Source: JARKQH01 sp964631605 (GTDB taxonomy: Bacteria > Verrucomicrobiota > Verrucomicrobiia > Limisphaerales > UBA8199). Taken from it: a DNA stretch of 64,000 nucleotides. Of the stretch, positions 37,255 through 46,119 are shown piece by piece (position 1 is the first letter of the stretch; each line of letters starts with the position of its first letter). The position numbers and the translations under genes were made by a program. The notes beneath the pieces were generated by a model, which was given only the letters and a program-made list of their open reading frames with translations, did no database searches and was not told the DNA's origin. Where the stretch lies: NCBI GenBank assembly GCA_964631605.1, contig CAZVYG010000003.1:1-64000 (forward strand), given 5' to 3'.

Positions 37255-38493
37255 ATGAACCATACCCTTGAAGCCAAGTCTTTGTTCGCCGCTGCCGCGT
37301 TGATGGCGGGAGCAGTGAGCGCCCTCTCAAGCAGCCTGACAGTGATCCCCACCCTGGACGGGGACACCTCGAACGATGCCCGGGCCATCACGCCCGATGG
37401 GAGGTATGTGGTTGGGCTGTCCGGCTCGCGAGGATTTCTTTATCCTGTGGGCGGCGCCAGCGCGATCAACGTTCTCAGTAGCGACAATGCCCAGGCGACG
37501 ATTGCAAGCGGGGTGGGGTACCGGACGTCCGGCGGCGCCACGGAACTGATCATCGCGGGGTTGTCCAGCGGCTACGTAACCGAGTGGATGACGAGCGATG
37601 GCGGGGCGAGTTTTGGTCCGAAGCGCCGGAATACGGCTTTTACTTCGAATGTGATGCCTGCGGCCAATGCGTTGGGGTCCACGCTGGGCCTGGACACGTA
37701 TTACGTGACGAGCTGGATCAACGGGAATGGCCAATCGGTTTACCTTGGCCAGGGCTCCGGCCCTTGGGTCGCGACGGTGACTTATTCGAGCAAGGGGATT
37801 ACCTCGACTGACAGTTCCAGAATGAACAGCGTCTCGGCGAGCGGCCGCGCCGTTGGGTGGCGGGTCAACGGCGGCATTCGGAAGAATTACATGCTCACTT
37901 GGAACGGGACCGCCACCCCGGCGGCTGCTTATTTCAACGGCCTGGATGGCACCCAGGCGGGCCAGGCGTTTGCGGTCTCCGCCGACGGCAACACGGTTTT
38001 TGGTCAATCACCCGTTGTTGGCAATGCGAACAATTTTGGATACAAAATCGTGAATCCGGGCGCCTCGCAGATCATCAACCCGCTCCCAATCTTTGGTGAT
38101 GAAACAGGGTCAACCAGCCTGCAGGTGCCGTACGGCTGCACTGCGGATGGCCGTTTTGCGGTGGGGATGGACTATCGCGGCACCGAGCGGGCGGTGCTCT
38201 GGGACACGAGCAATACGGACCCGAGTTTGTGGACGATCACCGACCTGACCGACCTGGCTTCCACGGAGGGTATTCTGGACGGATTCAGCCGTCTGACTCG
38301 CGCTTACAGCGTGGGGCAGGAGGCGGATGGGGACCTGGTGATTGCGGGTGTCGGCAGTTGGTCGCCGGACGGAGGCGTGACGCCCTTCACCGCGCGCGCC
38401 TTTGTCATGACCGTTATGATCCCTGAACCGAGCACCCTCGCGTTGCTGGCGCTGGGTCTGGCCGGTTTGGTTGCGGCTCGCCGGCGCCCGTAG
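37255..38493 (+). CDS. PEP-CTERM sorting-domain protein with repeated beta units
   Basis: The 412-residue exported protein has an N-terminal signal peptide (LFAAAALMAGAVSALSSS). The body carries repeats of the type GDTSNDARAITPDGRYVVGLSG, FAVSADGNTVFGQSP and GCTADGRFAVGMDYRG, resembling the HAF/extracellular repeats that may form a beta-propeller. The C-terminal sorting signal is IPEPSTLALLALGLAGLVAARRRP. Exosortase would process it at the inner membrane. Function is unknown. AGGAAGGAA lies about 9 nt upstream of the ATG at 37255, so that start is well supported. It has a good sigma70-type promoter. Confidence 0.87.
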   Translation: MNHTLEAKSLFAAAALMAGAVSALSSSLTVIPTLDGDTSNDARAITPDGRYVVGLSGSRGFLYPVGGASAINVLSSDNAQATIASGVGYRTSGGATELIIAGLSSGYVTEWMTSDGGASFGPKRRNTAFTSNVMPAANALGSTLGLDTYYVTSWINGNGQSVYLGQGSGPWVATVTYSSKGITSTDSSRMNSVSASGRAVGWRVNGGIRKNYMLTWNGTATPAAAYFNGLDGTQAGQAFAVSADGNTVFGQSPVVGNANNFGYKIVNPGASQIINPLPIFGDETGSTSLQVPYGCTADGRFAVGMDYRGTERAVLWDTSNTDPSLWTITDLTDLASTEGILDGFSRLTRAYSVGQEADGDLVIAGVGSWSPDGGVTPFTARAFVMTVMIPEPSTLALLALGLAGLVAARRRP

Positions 38494-38814
38494 TTCTGTT
38501 CAAGAGCATCCATTCCGCAAGGCCGGCGGACGCAGGCATGCCTCGTCCGCCAAAGGCAGCATTGCCAATCACAGAGCTCGCTGCATTTGCAATCAAGAGG
38601 CACATGGCTGAGAGGCGGACGTTTGCCGGACCGCCCTTCTGCGGTGCAGGCAAGGCCATACGCTCGGGTTACCTCACACGAAATACCCGATCGCTGACAG
38701 GATGGGTGTTGAGAATCGGGGGGAGGTTGGTGAAACACTGCGATGAAGAGCGCCAAACGGCCACGAATTGCGCGCAGGTTGAGTTGAGGCACAAGACCGT
38801 TGGTTCGGTCATTT
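38494..38814. other. Intergenic region between convergent PEP-CTERM and sulfatase genes
   Basis: This 321-bp stretch contains no convincing gene. It holds a strong hairpin (GGCGGACG 38525-38532 with CGTCCGCC 38544-38551, inner AGGCATGCCT) that could help end transcription from either side but lacks a T tract. It also holds one copy of a degenerate repeat shared with the region upstream of the histidine kinase gene, listed separately. Confidence 0.6.
38532..38635 (+). repeat. Degenerate dispersed repeat, copy A
   Basis: This stretch aligns to 48220-48322 at a constant offset of 9,688 bp over its first 90 positions, with about 60 identical bases and a near-perfect core AATCAAxAGGCACATGG (38591-38607). 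On the minus strand both copies encode MCLLI followed by similar residues, so it may be a decayed gene start rather than a purely non-coding repeat. Confidence 0.5.
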
Positions 38815-40386
38815 CTAAGGAAGATCTTCGATCCGAATCGCGGCGCCCTCCCAGTACCACGCGCCGTTGGTCTGGGTGAGGATTCGATGAGCACTGCCGG
38901 GAGCGGGCATCTCATTGACCTTCGGCAGCCAGCGGGCGTGGTCACGAACGACCCGGGCGAGTTCCGGCTCATGCACCCGATTGGTCCATTCGTGTGGATC
39001 GGTGGCCAGATCGTACAATTCCTGCGAGCCGTCGGCGTAGCGGATGTAACGCCAGCGCTCGGAACGAACGGCGTGGTTGTTGAGGTTGTGGGTGGTGATG
39101 GCCGGATGCGAGCGTTTCGCGAGCGGGTTTCTTAACTGCGGCCTGAGGCTGCGGCCCTGCAGTCCTGCAACCTTGGGCAGCCGGCACAAGTCGGCCAGCG
39201 TGGGATACAAGTCGAGCAGCTCGACGGGTTGCGTGCAGGCCGCTCCGCCCTTCACACCCGGGCCGGCGAAGATCAACGGCACTCGTGTGGAGCGCTCCCA
39301 AAGGCTGCACTTGCCAGTAATATCTTTCTCCCCAAGATGCCAGCCGTTGTCGGACCAGAAAACGATAATCGTGCTGTCAGTCAGACCGCGGGCACTCAAG
39401 GCGTCCAGCAATCGGCCCACCTGCGCGTCCATGAAGGCGGTGCTGGCGAGATAGGCGCGGACCAGCAAGCGCCACTGATCGTGGACTTGCAGCCAGGATA
39501 GACGCGGCTCCGGCAGCTTCCAATGGAGATACCAGGCAAAGTCGGGCACGTCAGCGCGGTCATCCTTGAGCCAGGGCGGGAGAGTGATCTGCGCCTGCGG
39601 CGGCAAGGGGTCGAACCACCGCTGCGACACGAAGCAAGGCACGTGCGGCAGGCGGAACCCGACGCAGAGGAAGAACGGCTTGTCTGCGGGGCGCGTGTCG
39701 AGCTGCGCGATGGCGGCTGTAGCGACCTTGAAGTCTGCCTGGTCTTCGTCTCTTTCGGGAAATGCGCCCCAGTCCATCCAAGGGTTGGGGTCGGGGGTCT
39801 TGACCAGCTTCTGCGGGGGCAGCAGCGGCAGGGGGGCGATGCCCCAAACATCGAATTCATTGGTGCGCCACCGCGGCGGCACGGTGCCGTCGTGGTGAAC
39901 CTTGCCGTAAGTGGCGGTGAAATAGCCGTGCCCGCGAAAGTATTGGGGCAGCGTCACGGCGTGGCGCGTCAGCGGAACATCGCGCAGGCTGGGGGCAAGC
40001 CCATAGATGCCGGTGGTGCTGGGGCGCAGGCCGGTAAGGACGCTGGCACGGGAGGGATTGCAAAGCGGCGACTGAACATGGGCGTTAGCAAAGAGCGTGC
40101 CGCGCGCTGCCAGGCGATCCAAGTGAGGTGTTCGCGCCTCGGGATGCCCGCCCAGGCAGCCGATCCAATCATTGAGATCGTCAACGATGATGAATAAAAC
40201 GTTGGGGCGTGCGGAACTGCCGCGGTCCACCGCCTGACTTGAAACTGCGGTTGCGAACACGGCGAGGCTTGCTGCCAAGAGCCATCGCGAAGTCAAGCGC
40301 CCTGGGCGTTGAGAAAGAGCCCAGCGCCGGTCCGTGGGGGATTGAGCAACCCGTTTTTCAGTTTGGCCGGCGCTTGGGCTCCTCAT
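38815..40386 (-). CDS. Secreted sulfatase, iduronate-2-sulfatase-like
   Basis: The protein has a signal peptide (WLLAASLAVFATAVSSQA) and an alkaline-phosphatase-fold sulfatase domain: PNVLFIIVDDLNDW with the metal-binding Asp pair, the formylglycine motif CNPSRASVLTG (Cys109 from this start), and FWSDNGWHLGEKDITGKCSLWERSTRVPLIF. Cys in CxPSR means it needs a formylglycine-generating enzyme, which is not in the window. It would remove sulfate esters from polysaccharides in the periplasm or outside. Start is uncertain: the ATG at 40386 gives 523 residues and overlaps the pseudopilin end by 29 bp, while a TTG at 40296 would give a tighter signal peptide. Confidence 0.88.
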   Translation of the reverse strand: MRSPSAGQTEKRVAQSPTDRRWALSQRPGRLTSRWLLAASLAVFATAVSSQAVDRGSSARPNVLFIIVDDLNDWIGCLGGHPEARTPHLDRLAARGTLFANAHVQSPLCNPSRASVLTGLRPSTTGIYGLAPSLRDVPLTRHAVTLPQYFRGHGYFTATYGKVHHDGTVPPRWRTNEFDVWGIAPLPLLPPQKLVKTPDPNPWMDWGAFPERDEDQADFKVATAAIAQLDTRPADKPFFLCVGFRLPHVPCFVSQRWFDPLPPQAQITLPPWLKDDRADVPDFAWYLHWKLPEPRLSWLQVHDQWRLLVRAYLASTAFMDAQVGRLLDALSARGLTDSTIIVFWSDNGWHLGEKDITGKCSLWERSTRVPLIFAGPGVKGGAACTQPVELLDLYPTLADLCRLPKVAGLQGRSLRPQLRNPLAKRSHPAITTHNLNNHAVRSERWRYIRYADGSQELYDLATDPHEWTNRVHEPELARVVRDHARWLPKVNEMPAPGSAHRILTQTNGAWYWEGAAIRIEDLP

Positions 40387-41167
40387 ATCCGACGTGCCAG
40401 TAGAGCTGCCAGAGCCGTTCAAGCCGGACGGCTTCGGCGTGGCCATCCATGAAGCCCATGATCGTTGCGCCGGGGATGGTCGCCGCGGTGTCGATCCGGA
40501 AGGGTGGCGGCGTGGGCGAATTGCCGTGCCGCGCCAGCAAGATGCGCCCCATGCCGCCCGCGCCTTGGGCCATGCCGTTGGCCAGGTCGGGCACGGGCCG
40601 CTGAATCGCCTCGGGCCAGGCGTCAGGCCAGTTGGCATCCATAAAGGTCGGAGTCTTGGCGGGTTGCACCACCGCGCTCTCGGTGCGGAAAGCTTTGCGG
40701 GGATCGGACGCCAATCCCAGGTAGGACTCCCAGCCGCCGGCATACAACCAGCCGTTGATGGCATAACTGCCATAGTGATTCGTGTTGCCCGATTGAGCGC
40801 CCCAATACCAAGTCTCATTCCAAGACCCTGCGCCTTTGGCGGTCTGTACGCGTGAGACAGGACAGATGCGCAGCTTGTCTGCCTTGCCCATGTCATTGTA
40901 GAGAACCTCAAGCCAAACCTTCGCCACTCCGGGGTAGGGAAAAAGCCGCTGCTGGTCGGTGACGTATAGCATTTGGGCCAGGGTCAGTTGTTTAACATTG
41001 TTGAGGCAACTGATGTCCTGAGCCTTGCGTTTCGCCTTGCTCAAAGCCGGCAATAACATGGCCGCCAAGATGGCGATGATGGCGATGACCACCAAGAGTT
41101 CGATGAGCGTGAAACCAACCAGTAATGGCTGCCGGACGTGTTGAAGTTTGAGGCCGGTTATCTTCAT
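40358..41167 (-). CDS. Type II secretion/pilin-like protein (pseudopilin)
   Basis: The 269-residue protein starts with a basic leader and the prepilin peptidase site followed by the N-methylation helix: VGFTLIELLVVIAI, cleaved after the Gly. The rest resembles the many verrucomicrobial and planctomycetal lone pseudopilins, with CLNNVKQLTLAQMLYVTDQ after the helix and GFMDGHAEAVRL near the C terminus (the H-x-G/DGHxE box of that group). Such proteins are often present in many copies without a full secretion cluster; role unknown. An ATG at 41200 is an alternative start with an 11-residue longer leader. Its end overlaps the sulfatase start. Confidence 0.85.
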   Translation of the reverse strand: MKITGLKLQHVRQPLLVGFTLIELLVVIAIIAILAAMLLPALSKAKRKAQDISCLNNVKQLTLAQMLYVTDQQRLFPYPGVAKVWLEVLYNDMGKADKLRICPVSRVQTAKGAGSWNETWYWGAQSGNTNHYGSYAINGWLYAGGWESYLGLASDPRKAFRTESAVVQPAKTPTFMDANWPDAWPEAIQRPVPDLANGMAQGAGGMGRILLARHGNSPTPPPFRIDTAATIPGATIMGFMDGHAEAVRLERLWQLYWHVGYEEPKRRPN

Positions 41168-41221
41168 TCGGTCTGGTATCAAATTGCTGCAGGCTTTCAT
41201 ACGAGCGGGTCCAACTTCAGC

Positions 41222-41259
41222 AAAAAGGGGCGCGGGTCGAAAGAGACGGATCGCGCCCC
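41222..41259 (-). terminator. Intrinsic terminator of the 1354-residue surface protein gene
   Basis: On the minus strand GGGGCGCG (41259-41252) pairs perfectly with CGCGCCCC (41234-41227) and is followed by five T (complement of 41226-41222). It lies about 25 bp after the stop codon at 41284. Confidence 0.85.
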
Positions 41260-41283
41260 CCATGGAAGCACCCAGTGTCTTAA

Positions 41284-44200
41284 CTATGGCTTGGCCAGAC
41301 GGTAGTAACGGCTGGCGTTGAGGAGTTGATAAACCACCTGCTCGCCGCCCTCGATTACGGGGGTGACGACGAGGTTGCTGTAGCCCGCAGCCACGTTGGG
41401 CGACGACTGCAAGGTCCAACCCGTCAGATTGGCCGGCCAGGCGATTCGAGCCTGGTTGCCGACCACGCTGATGCTGAGGATGGCCGGGGGCGCGACAAGC
41501 TGGTTGGCAAAGGCCCAAAGGTGGTAGGAAGCGAATCCCACATTGCGAACTTCGACTACCTCCGACGGGCCAGTAGCGGTGTAGTCGTAGGAGACGATGA
41601 TGCCGTTACCCTGGCCGGGAGCGTTTTCATCCACGGTCAGCATCTGACCACCGCCGGACCACGTGGAGACGCGCCGCCCGTCGTTTGGCCCGAAGCCGGC
41701 GCCGAAGAGGCGTAACTGATACGTGGCGCCGGGTGTCAGACCTTCGATCGTCAGACGCGCATTGCCGTAAACAAAGGCGCCGCCGAGCTTGTAACTTTCA
41801 CCTGTCAGGTTGTTTTGCGTGTTCGGGATTTGCACATTACCGGCCGTGTAGGAGAAGCGGCCCGGCACGGCGGGATTCACCCCCGCGATGCCGGTGAACA
41901 AAACGCCGTTAAGCGTGACGTTGACGGCTTCGCCCAGATTGTAGGCGTGCGTGTAAGTGTTGGTGCTGTCAATCCCGGAATCAGCATCCCCGGTCCACAA
42001 GGCGCTGCTCCAACGCGGCGGGGTGACTTCCCGCGCCTGGAAGTTGTCCACGAGCAGGCCGCTGGCGCTGAACGTGGAGTTGGAGATCGCCAGCGAGGCG
42101 GTGGTGGTCGCGGCAGTAAACACCAAACTGACGGGCTTGTATCCCAACGGGCTGGCGCCGACCGGATCCACCAAGGCACTCAGAACCAAGGTATTGTCCA
42201 GCAACACGCCCAAGGTTGCGTTGGCCTGCGCGCCCTGCTGGGCGTTGGCCAGGAACGACACCTGATAGACCCGTCCCGGGATGAGGTTCGTGAGGGTGGT
42301 GCCGATGATTCCGTCGAAGGCGCTGAAAAGGCCGAGGCTTTGCAAGAAGGCCACGTTACGGCCGTGCCCCGACGTGCTGTTGTTGGCCAGCACGCCCCCC
42401 ATGCTCAGGTTCGGGCTGATGCCGTTGGAGGTCGTCAGACTGTCGGTCCAGCCCGGGATCGGGCCGTAGCCAGGGAAGCCGGGAACCGGCGGCTCCTCAA
42501 AACTGCCATTAAAGATGTGTTCGGGCAGCCCGGCCACTGCCACTGTAACGGGCTTGCCACCGAGGGGGACGGCCACCGACGGATCCCGCAGGGTGAACAT
42601 GGCTGAGCCAGCGCTCTTGCCAAGGATGGCCACGCTCTTTGTCGTCGGCCCGCCAGCGGCAAAACTCAGTGTCAGCAGACCGCCTGCCTCCCCGGCCAGA
42701 CTGGCCACGGCAGGCTGGCTGTTGGAGATCACGACGCTGACAGCACTCGTGGCGACGAGCGACGGCGGTACTGTAACCGTGAGCGACTGGTTGCTGCGCC
42801 CGACGACCGTGGCGAGGTTCGGCGGAAAAGCGAATATGCTGGGCTGCGCCGTCACTGTGAAGTTGTCGAAGGTGTGAGTCGTGGCCCCGGGATTCTGCGC
42901 GTAGCCGCTGAGGACGATGAAATTGTTTACGAAGCCGTTGGTCTTTACGAGGGTGTAAACCAACCCCGAGCTATTCGTGGACAGCGGCAGCGGTATGCCA
43001 TTGACAAAGCCGCGGACCAGGGCCGGCGTGCCATCGAATGCCGAAGCCTCCACCTCCAAGCGCACGCGGTAAGGCGGCGCGGGCAGCGTAAAGGGGTGGT
43101 TTTGGAGCAGGTATTGACCTTGGTTCTGGATGACACTGATTTGGTTGTTGCCCCGAAACAGCAAGCCCAAGCCGCTCACGGTGGCATCCGGGAAGACGTG
43201 GGGATAGGGCGAGCCGATGGCGACCGCCGCCCAGTCGCTTGCGCCCAAGCCGGCGGAGGGTTGGACGTCGAACTCGACTGCGAAGGTGGGGCTTTCCAGG
43301 AACTCCCTCGCCGGGGTGGCGGATGCGAAGTTCGGGCTGGGCGAAAAGGGCTCGAAAGTCAACGTGCCTGGGTAGGTGAAATCGCCTACGCGGCTCAGGT
43401 AGTCAAATTGCCCATATTGGGCGCGGGTGGCGAGTTCGGCATAGCCCAGCGGGGCAAGCAGGCCGCTTTGGCGTCCCAAAGCGATGCGGTGGTTGATGTC
43501 TTCATTATAGTCAAACTCAGGTACATTAAAATTGTCGAAGAAGTTCGTCTGTTCGGACACGGTGGCCGGTCCCACGGTGACAGTGAAATAGGCGGAGGTG
43601 CTGTTGCCAGCGGTGTCCGTCGCGGTGGCAGTCACGACTGTGAGGCCGGGGGGAAAGAGCGGGCCGGCGGGCGTGAGGTTCACGGGTGTTCCGCCGTCGC
43701 GGTCATCCGTCGCTGTGACATGCGCCAAGCTGACGGGCGTCCCGGAGGGACTGACCGCCCCAACCGCGATGTTCGTGGCATTGACAATCACCGGGGGGGT
43801 GACATCAAGCACGGTGACGGAAGCGACCTGGCTGGTGGCCGCGCCAAAGCTGTTGGTCACCACCAAATCCCACGTGCCTTGGTCGGCATACGCGGCGCTG
43901 GAGATCAGATAGGGATTGGTCGTCGCACCAGCCACAGGCAGGCCGCCTCTGCGCCACTGGAAGCTTAACGGGGGCGATCCATCCACCCCGGCGGCGAGCG
44001 TCAGTGGCTGACCTTTGAGGACCGTGACATTCGTGGGCTGGCTGGTTATGGACGGCGGGGTGTTGCCCAGAACGGTCAACGTCGCCACGGTGCTGGTCAC
44101 CGAACCGAAGGCGTTGCTCACGATGACAAAATGCGGACCGCCGTTGCTGAAGGCGACCGGATTGTAGGTCAGGGTGGCCGAGGTCGCTCCCGCCACCGGC

Positions 44201-45348
44201 GCGTTGCTCTGATACCACTGATAGGCCAACGGTCCTCTACCCCAGGCAGCAACGGACAAGGTCGCGGAGGTATCCACGATGTTGGTGGCGGACGCCGGTT
44301 CGGCGGCGATGACAGGTGGAAGTTCGTTCCAGGCAGCCACACCGGTTGGGATGGTCGGGTTGTTAGTGCTTAGCACGAGCACCGTGCCCATGGCGATGTT
44401 GGTCAACCCGCCCACGCCCGGGAGATGGCTGGCGTATTCCCAAAGCTTTCCGCCCACCGTCACCGAGCCGGCGCCGGCTTGGTGCACGGAGCGCAACTGC
44501 TGGAATTGCCCGGCGTCGTACTGCAGGGCGACAGCCTGGCCGACCTGATACAGGCTGAGCACCTCGACGTCGGACAGCAGTTCGTCCCAGATGGCCACGT
44601 CGTCGAGCTGGCCACTGAAATACTGCTGCACGGTGGGGAGGGTGACCGGATCATTCGCGCTCTTGCCCACAGCGAGCGCACTGCCACTGCCAGTCAGGGT
44701 GTTGATGGCAGGTGAGGACGCGCCCGGCGCGTAAACAAACTGCCCATTCACGAAAAACCGTCCGCCGTTCATGCCGGCTCCCCGGCTGGCGGACCAGGAG
44801 AAGGTTACCAACGTCCACACGTTGCTGTTGACGCCAGGGGAGGCGTAAGTGGGTGCGGTGCGTCCGCCGTTGACGCCGATTTCCAACCGGCCCACCCCCT
44901 GCGGGTTGGCGCTGGCGTCCAGATCGAAGTCCATCTTGCTGCCGTTGGGCGAGCCAGCGCTCGAGCCAAAGCCCATCAGACTGCGCTGGCCCTGGCTGGC
45001 GATAATTTCGTTCTTGGTCCAGATACTCACGGTCCGGTTGGTGTTACCACCAATGGGCGAAGGACCATGACTGAAGTAGCCGCTGAAGCCGTCGAGCGAG
45101 ATGGCCCCCCCGCCCAGGGCGGCGTCGGGAGTGAAGGACGCCCCGCCCACGGCGGTACCGTCAAAACCGGGGCCGCCGGTGCCGCGGTTGGTGGCGGTCT
45201 CGTTGTCGTAAGGAACATGCACCAGCAGAGCGGCGGGCGCGGCGAAGGCGCCCACAAGCAAGCCCATGATGCAACCCAGCCAAAGTTGCGGGGCACCTGG
45301 GCGACAGGTTCGGGGAAAAGCGAATCGAGTTTTCATATTACAGGCCAT
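41284..45348 (-). CDS. Very large secreted LamG/Ig-like surface protein
   Basis: The 1354-residue protein has a long signal peptide (core LWLGCIMGLLVGAFAAPAALL). A LamG/concanavalin-like domain follows (about 45-275, GGAISLDGFSGYFSHG to YFSGQLDDVAIWDELLSDVEVLSL). Then come two Ig-like domains (about 340-515, each with YQWYQSNAPVAGAT or FQWRRGGLPVAGAT), a HYR-like domain (about 517-595, VTATDDRDGGTPVNLTPAG), a long beta-rich middle and a DUF642-like stretch starting HIFNGSFEEPP. The C-terminal module WTLQSSPN to YYRLAKP is of a type recurrent in verrucomicrobial exported proteins. It is probably an adhesin or polysaccharide-binding protein. AGGTGA lies about 5 nt before the ATG at 45348, supporting that start. 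Confidence 0.85.
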   Translation of the reverse strand: MACNMKTRFAFPRTCRPGAPQLWLGCIMGLLVGAFAAPAALLVHVPYDNETATNRGTGGPGFDGTAVGGASFTPDAALGGGAISLDGFSGYFSHGPSPIGGNTNRTVSIWTKNEIIASQGQRSLMGFGSSAGSPNGSKMDFDLDASANPQGVGRLEIGVNGGRTAPTYASPGVNSNVWTLVTFSWSASRGAGMNGGRFFVNGQFVYAPGASSPAINTLTGSGSALAVGKSANDPVTLPTVQQYFSGQLDDVAIWDELLSDVEVLSLYQVGQAVALQYDAGQFQQLRSVHQAGAGSVTVGGKLWEYASHLPGVGGLTNIAMGTVLVLSTNNPTIPTGVAAWNELPPVIAAEPASATNIVDTSATLSVAAWGRGPLAYQWYQSNAPVAGATSATLTYNPVAFSNGGPHFVIVSNAFGSVTSTVATLTVLGNTPPSITSQPTNVTVLKGQPLTLAAGVDGSPPLSFQWRRGGLPVAGATTNPYLISSAAYADQGTWDLVVTNSFGAATSQVASVTVLDVTPPVIVNATNIAVGAVSPSGTPVSLAHVTATDDRDGGTPVNLTPAGPLFPPGLTVVTATATDTAGNSTSAYFTVTVGPATVSEQTNFFDNFNVPEFDYNEDINHRIALGRQSGLLAPLGYAELATRAQYGQFDYLSRVGDFTYPGTLTFEPFSPSPNFASATPAREFLESPTFAVEFDVQPSAGLGASDWAAVAIGSPYPHVFPDATVSGLGLLFRGNNQISVIQNQGQYLLQNHPFTLPAPPYRVRLEVEASAFDGTPALVRGFVNGIPLPLSTNSSGLVYTLVKTNGFVNNFIVLSGYAQNPGATTHTFDNFTVTAQPSIFAFPPNLATVVGRSNQSLTVTVPPSLVATSAVSVVISNSQPAVASLAGEAGGLLTLSFAAGGPTTKSVAILGKSAGSAMFTLRDPSVAVPLGGKPVTVAVAGLPEHIFNGSFEEPPVPGFPGYGPIPGWTDSLTTSNGISPNLSMGGVLANNSTSGHGRNVAFLQSLGLFSAFDGIIGTTLTNLIPGRVYQVSFLANAQQGAQANATLGVLLDNTLVLSALVDPVGASPLGYKPVSLVFTAATTTASLAISNSTFSASGLLVDNFQAREVTPPRWSSALWTGDADSGIDSTNTYTHAYNLGEAVNVTLNGVLFTGIAGVNPAVPGRFSYTAGNVQIPNTQNNLTGESYKLGGAFVYGNARLTIEGLTPGATYQLRLFGAGFGPNDGRRVSTWSGGGQMLTVDENAPGQGNGIIVSYDYTATGPSEVVEVRNVGFASYHLWAFANQLVAPPAILSISVVGNQARIAWPANLTGWTLQSSPNVAAGYSNLVVTPVIEGGEQVVYQLLNASRYYRLAKP

Positions 45349-45492
45349 TCATTGTCACCTGGATTCAGCCAGGGTGCAGTATTCTTTTACCCGCAAAAGT
45401 AGTCGTACCATGGGTGTGCGCCAACCTCCCAAAGTGGGTAGTTCCTGCAACCGGTCAGTCCGCATCTCACCGCCCTTCCAGGGGTGGGAGAC

Positions 45493-46119
45493 CTATCGCT
45501 CCGCCCGCACTTTGAGCACGGCTTCGGTACGGGAGTGGACGTGCAACTTCTGGTAAATGTGTTTGAGGTGCCAGCGGACCGCGGCAAGAGTCACCTTGAG
45601 GCGGTCCGCGATCTCCTTGTTTGAGAGGCCGTGGACGACCAGCTCCAGCACTTCACGCTCGCGGTCCGTGAGTTGTTCCAATGCGGCGCTGGCGGCGGCC
45701 TGGTCGCGGAAGTAACCAATGACCTTGCGCGCGATTTCGCCGCTCATCGCGCCGCCGCCCTGCGCCACCTCGCGCATGGCATTCAAGACCTCCTCCGGCT
45801 CGGAGCGTTTCAGCAGGTATCCCGAGGCGCCCGCCCGCAAGGCGCGGAAGATGCGGTCCGGGTCCTCATAGACCGTGACCATGATGGCCTGAATATTGGG
45901 CAGCAGCTCCTTCAGTCTGGCCACACACTCGACGCCCGACATGTTGGGCAGTTGGATGTCCATGAGCACGAGATCGGGCGACTTGGCCGGAAGCACACGG
46001 AGGGCTTCCTCCGCTGTCGAGCAGGTGCAGATACAGCGAAAGTCGGGCGAGAGATTGACGATGGTCTCCAGCCCCTCGCGGGTGGTCTTGTTGTCCTCGA
46101 CGATGGCGACGCGGGTCAT
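45493..46119 (-). CDS. NarL/FixJ-family response regulator
   Basis: The 208-residue regulator has a receiver domain (VAIVEDN at 4-10, phospho-acceptor Asp54 in LVLMDIQLP, then MVTVYED and LLKRSEP). A LuxR-type helix-turn-helix lies at about 145-205 (LTDREREVLELVVHGLSNKEIADRLKVTLAAVRWHLKHIYQKL). The Lys of the receiver is in GYLLKR. It overlaps the upstream histidine kinase by 4 bp (ATGA), so the two are translated together and form a two-component pair. Target genes are unknown; the surface protein gene 144 bp downstream is a reasonable candidate. Confidence 0.95.
   Translation of the reverse strand: MTRVAIVEDNKTTREGLETIVNLSPDFRCICTCSTAEEALRVLPAKSPDLVLMDIQLPNMSGVECVARLKELLPNIQAIMVTVYEDPDRIFRALRAGASGYLLKRSEPEEVLNAMREVAQGGGAMSGEIARKVIGYFRDQAAASAALEQLTDREREVLELVVHGLSNKEIADRLKVTLAAVRWHLKHIYQKLHVHSRTEAVLKVRAER

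Noticed and set aside
38525..38551. Strong hairpin between the PEP-CTERM and sulfatase genes as an intrinsic terminator
   Set aside because: The 8-bp stem is real, but there is no T tract on either strand, so I list it only as content of the intergenic region.
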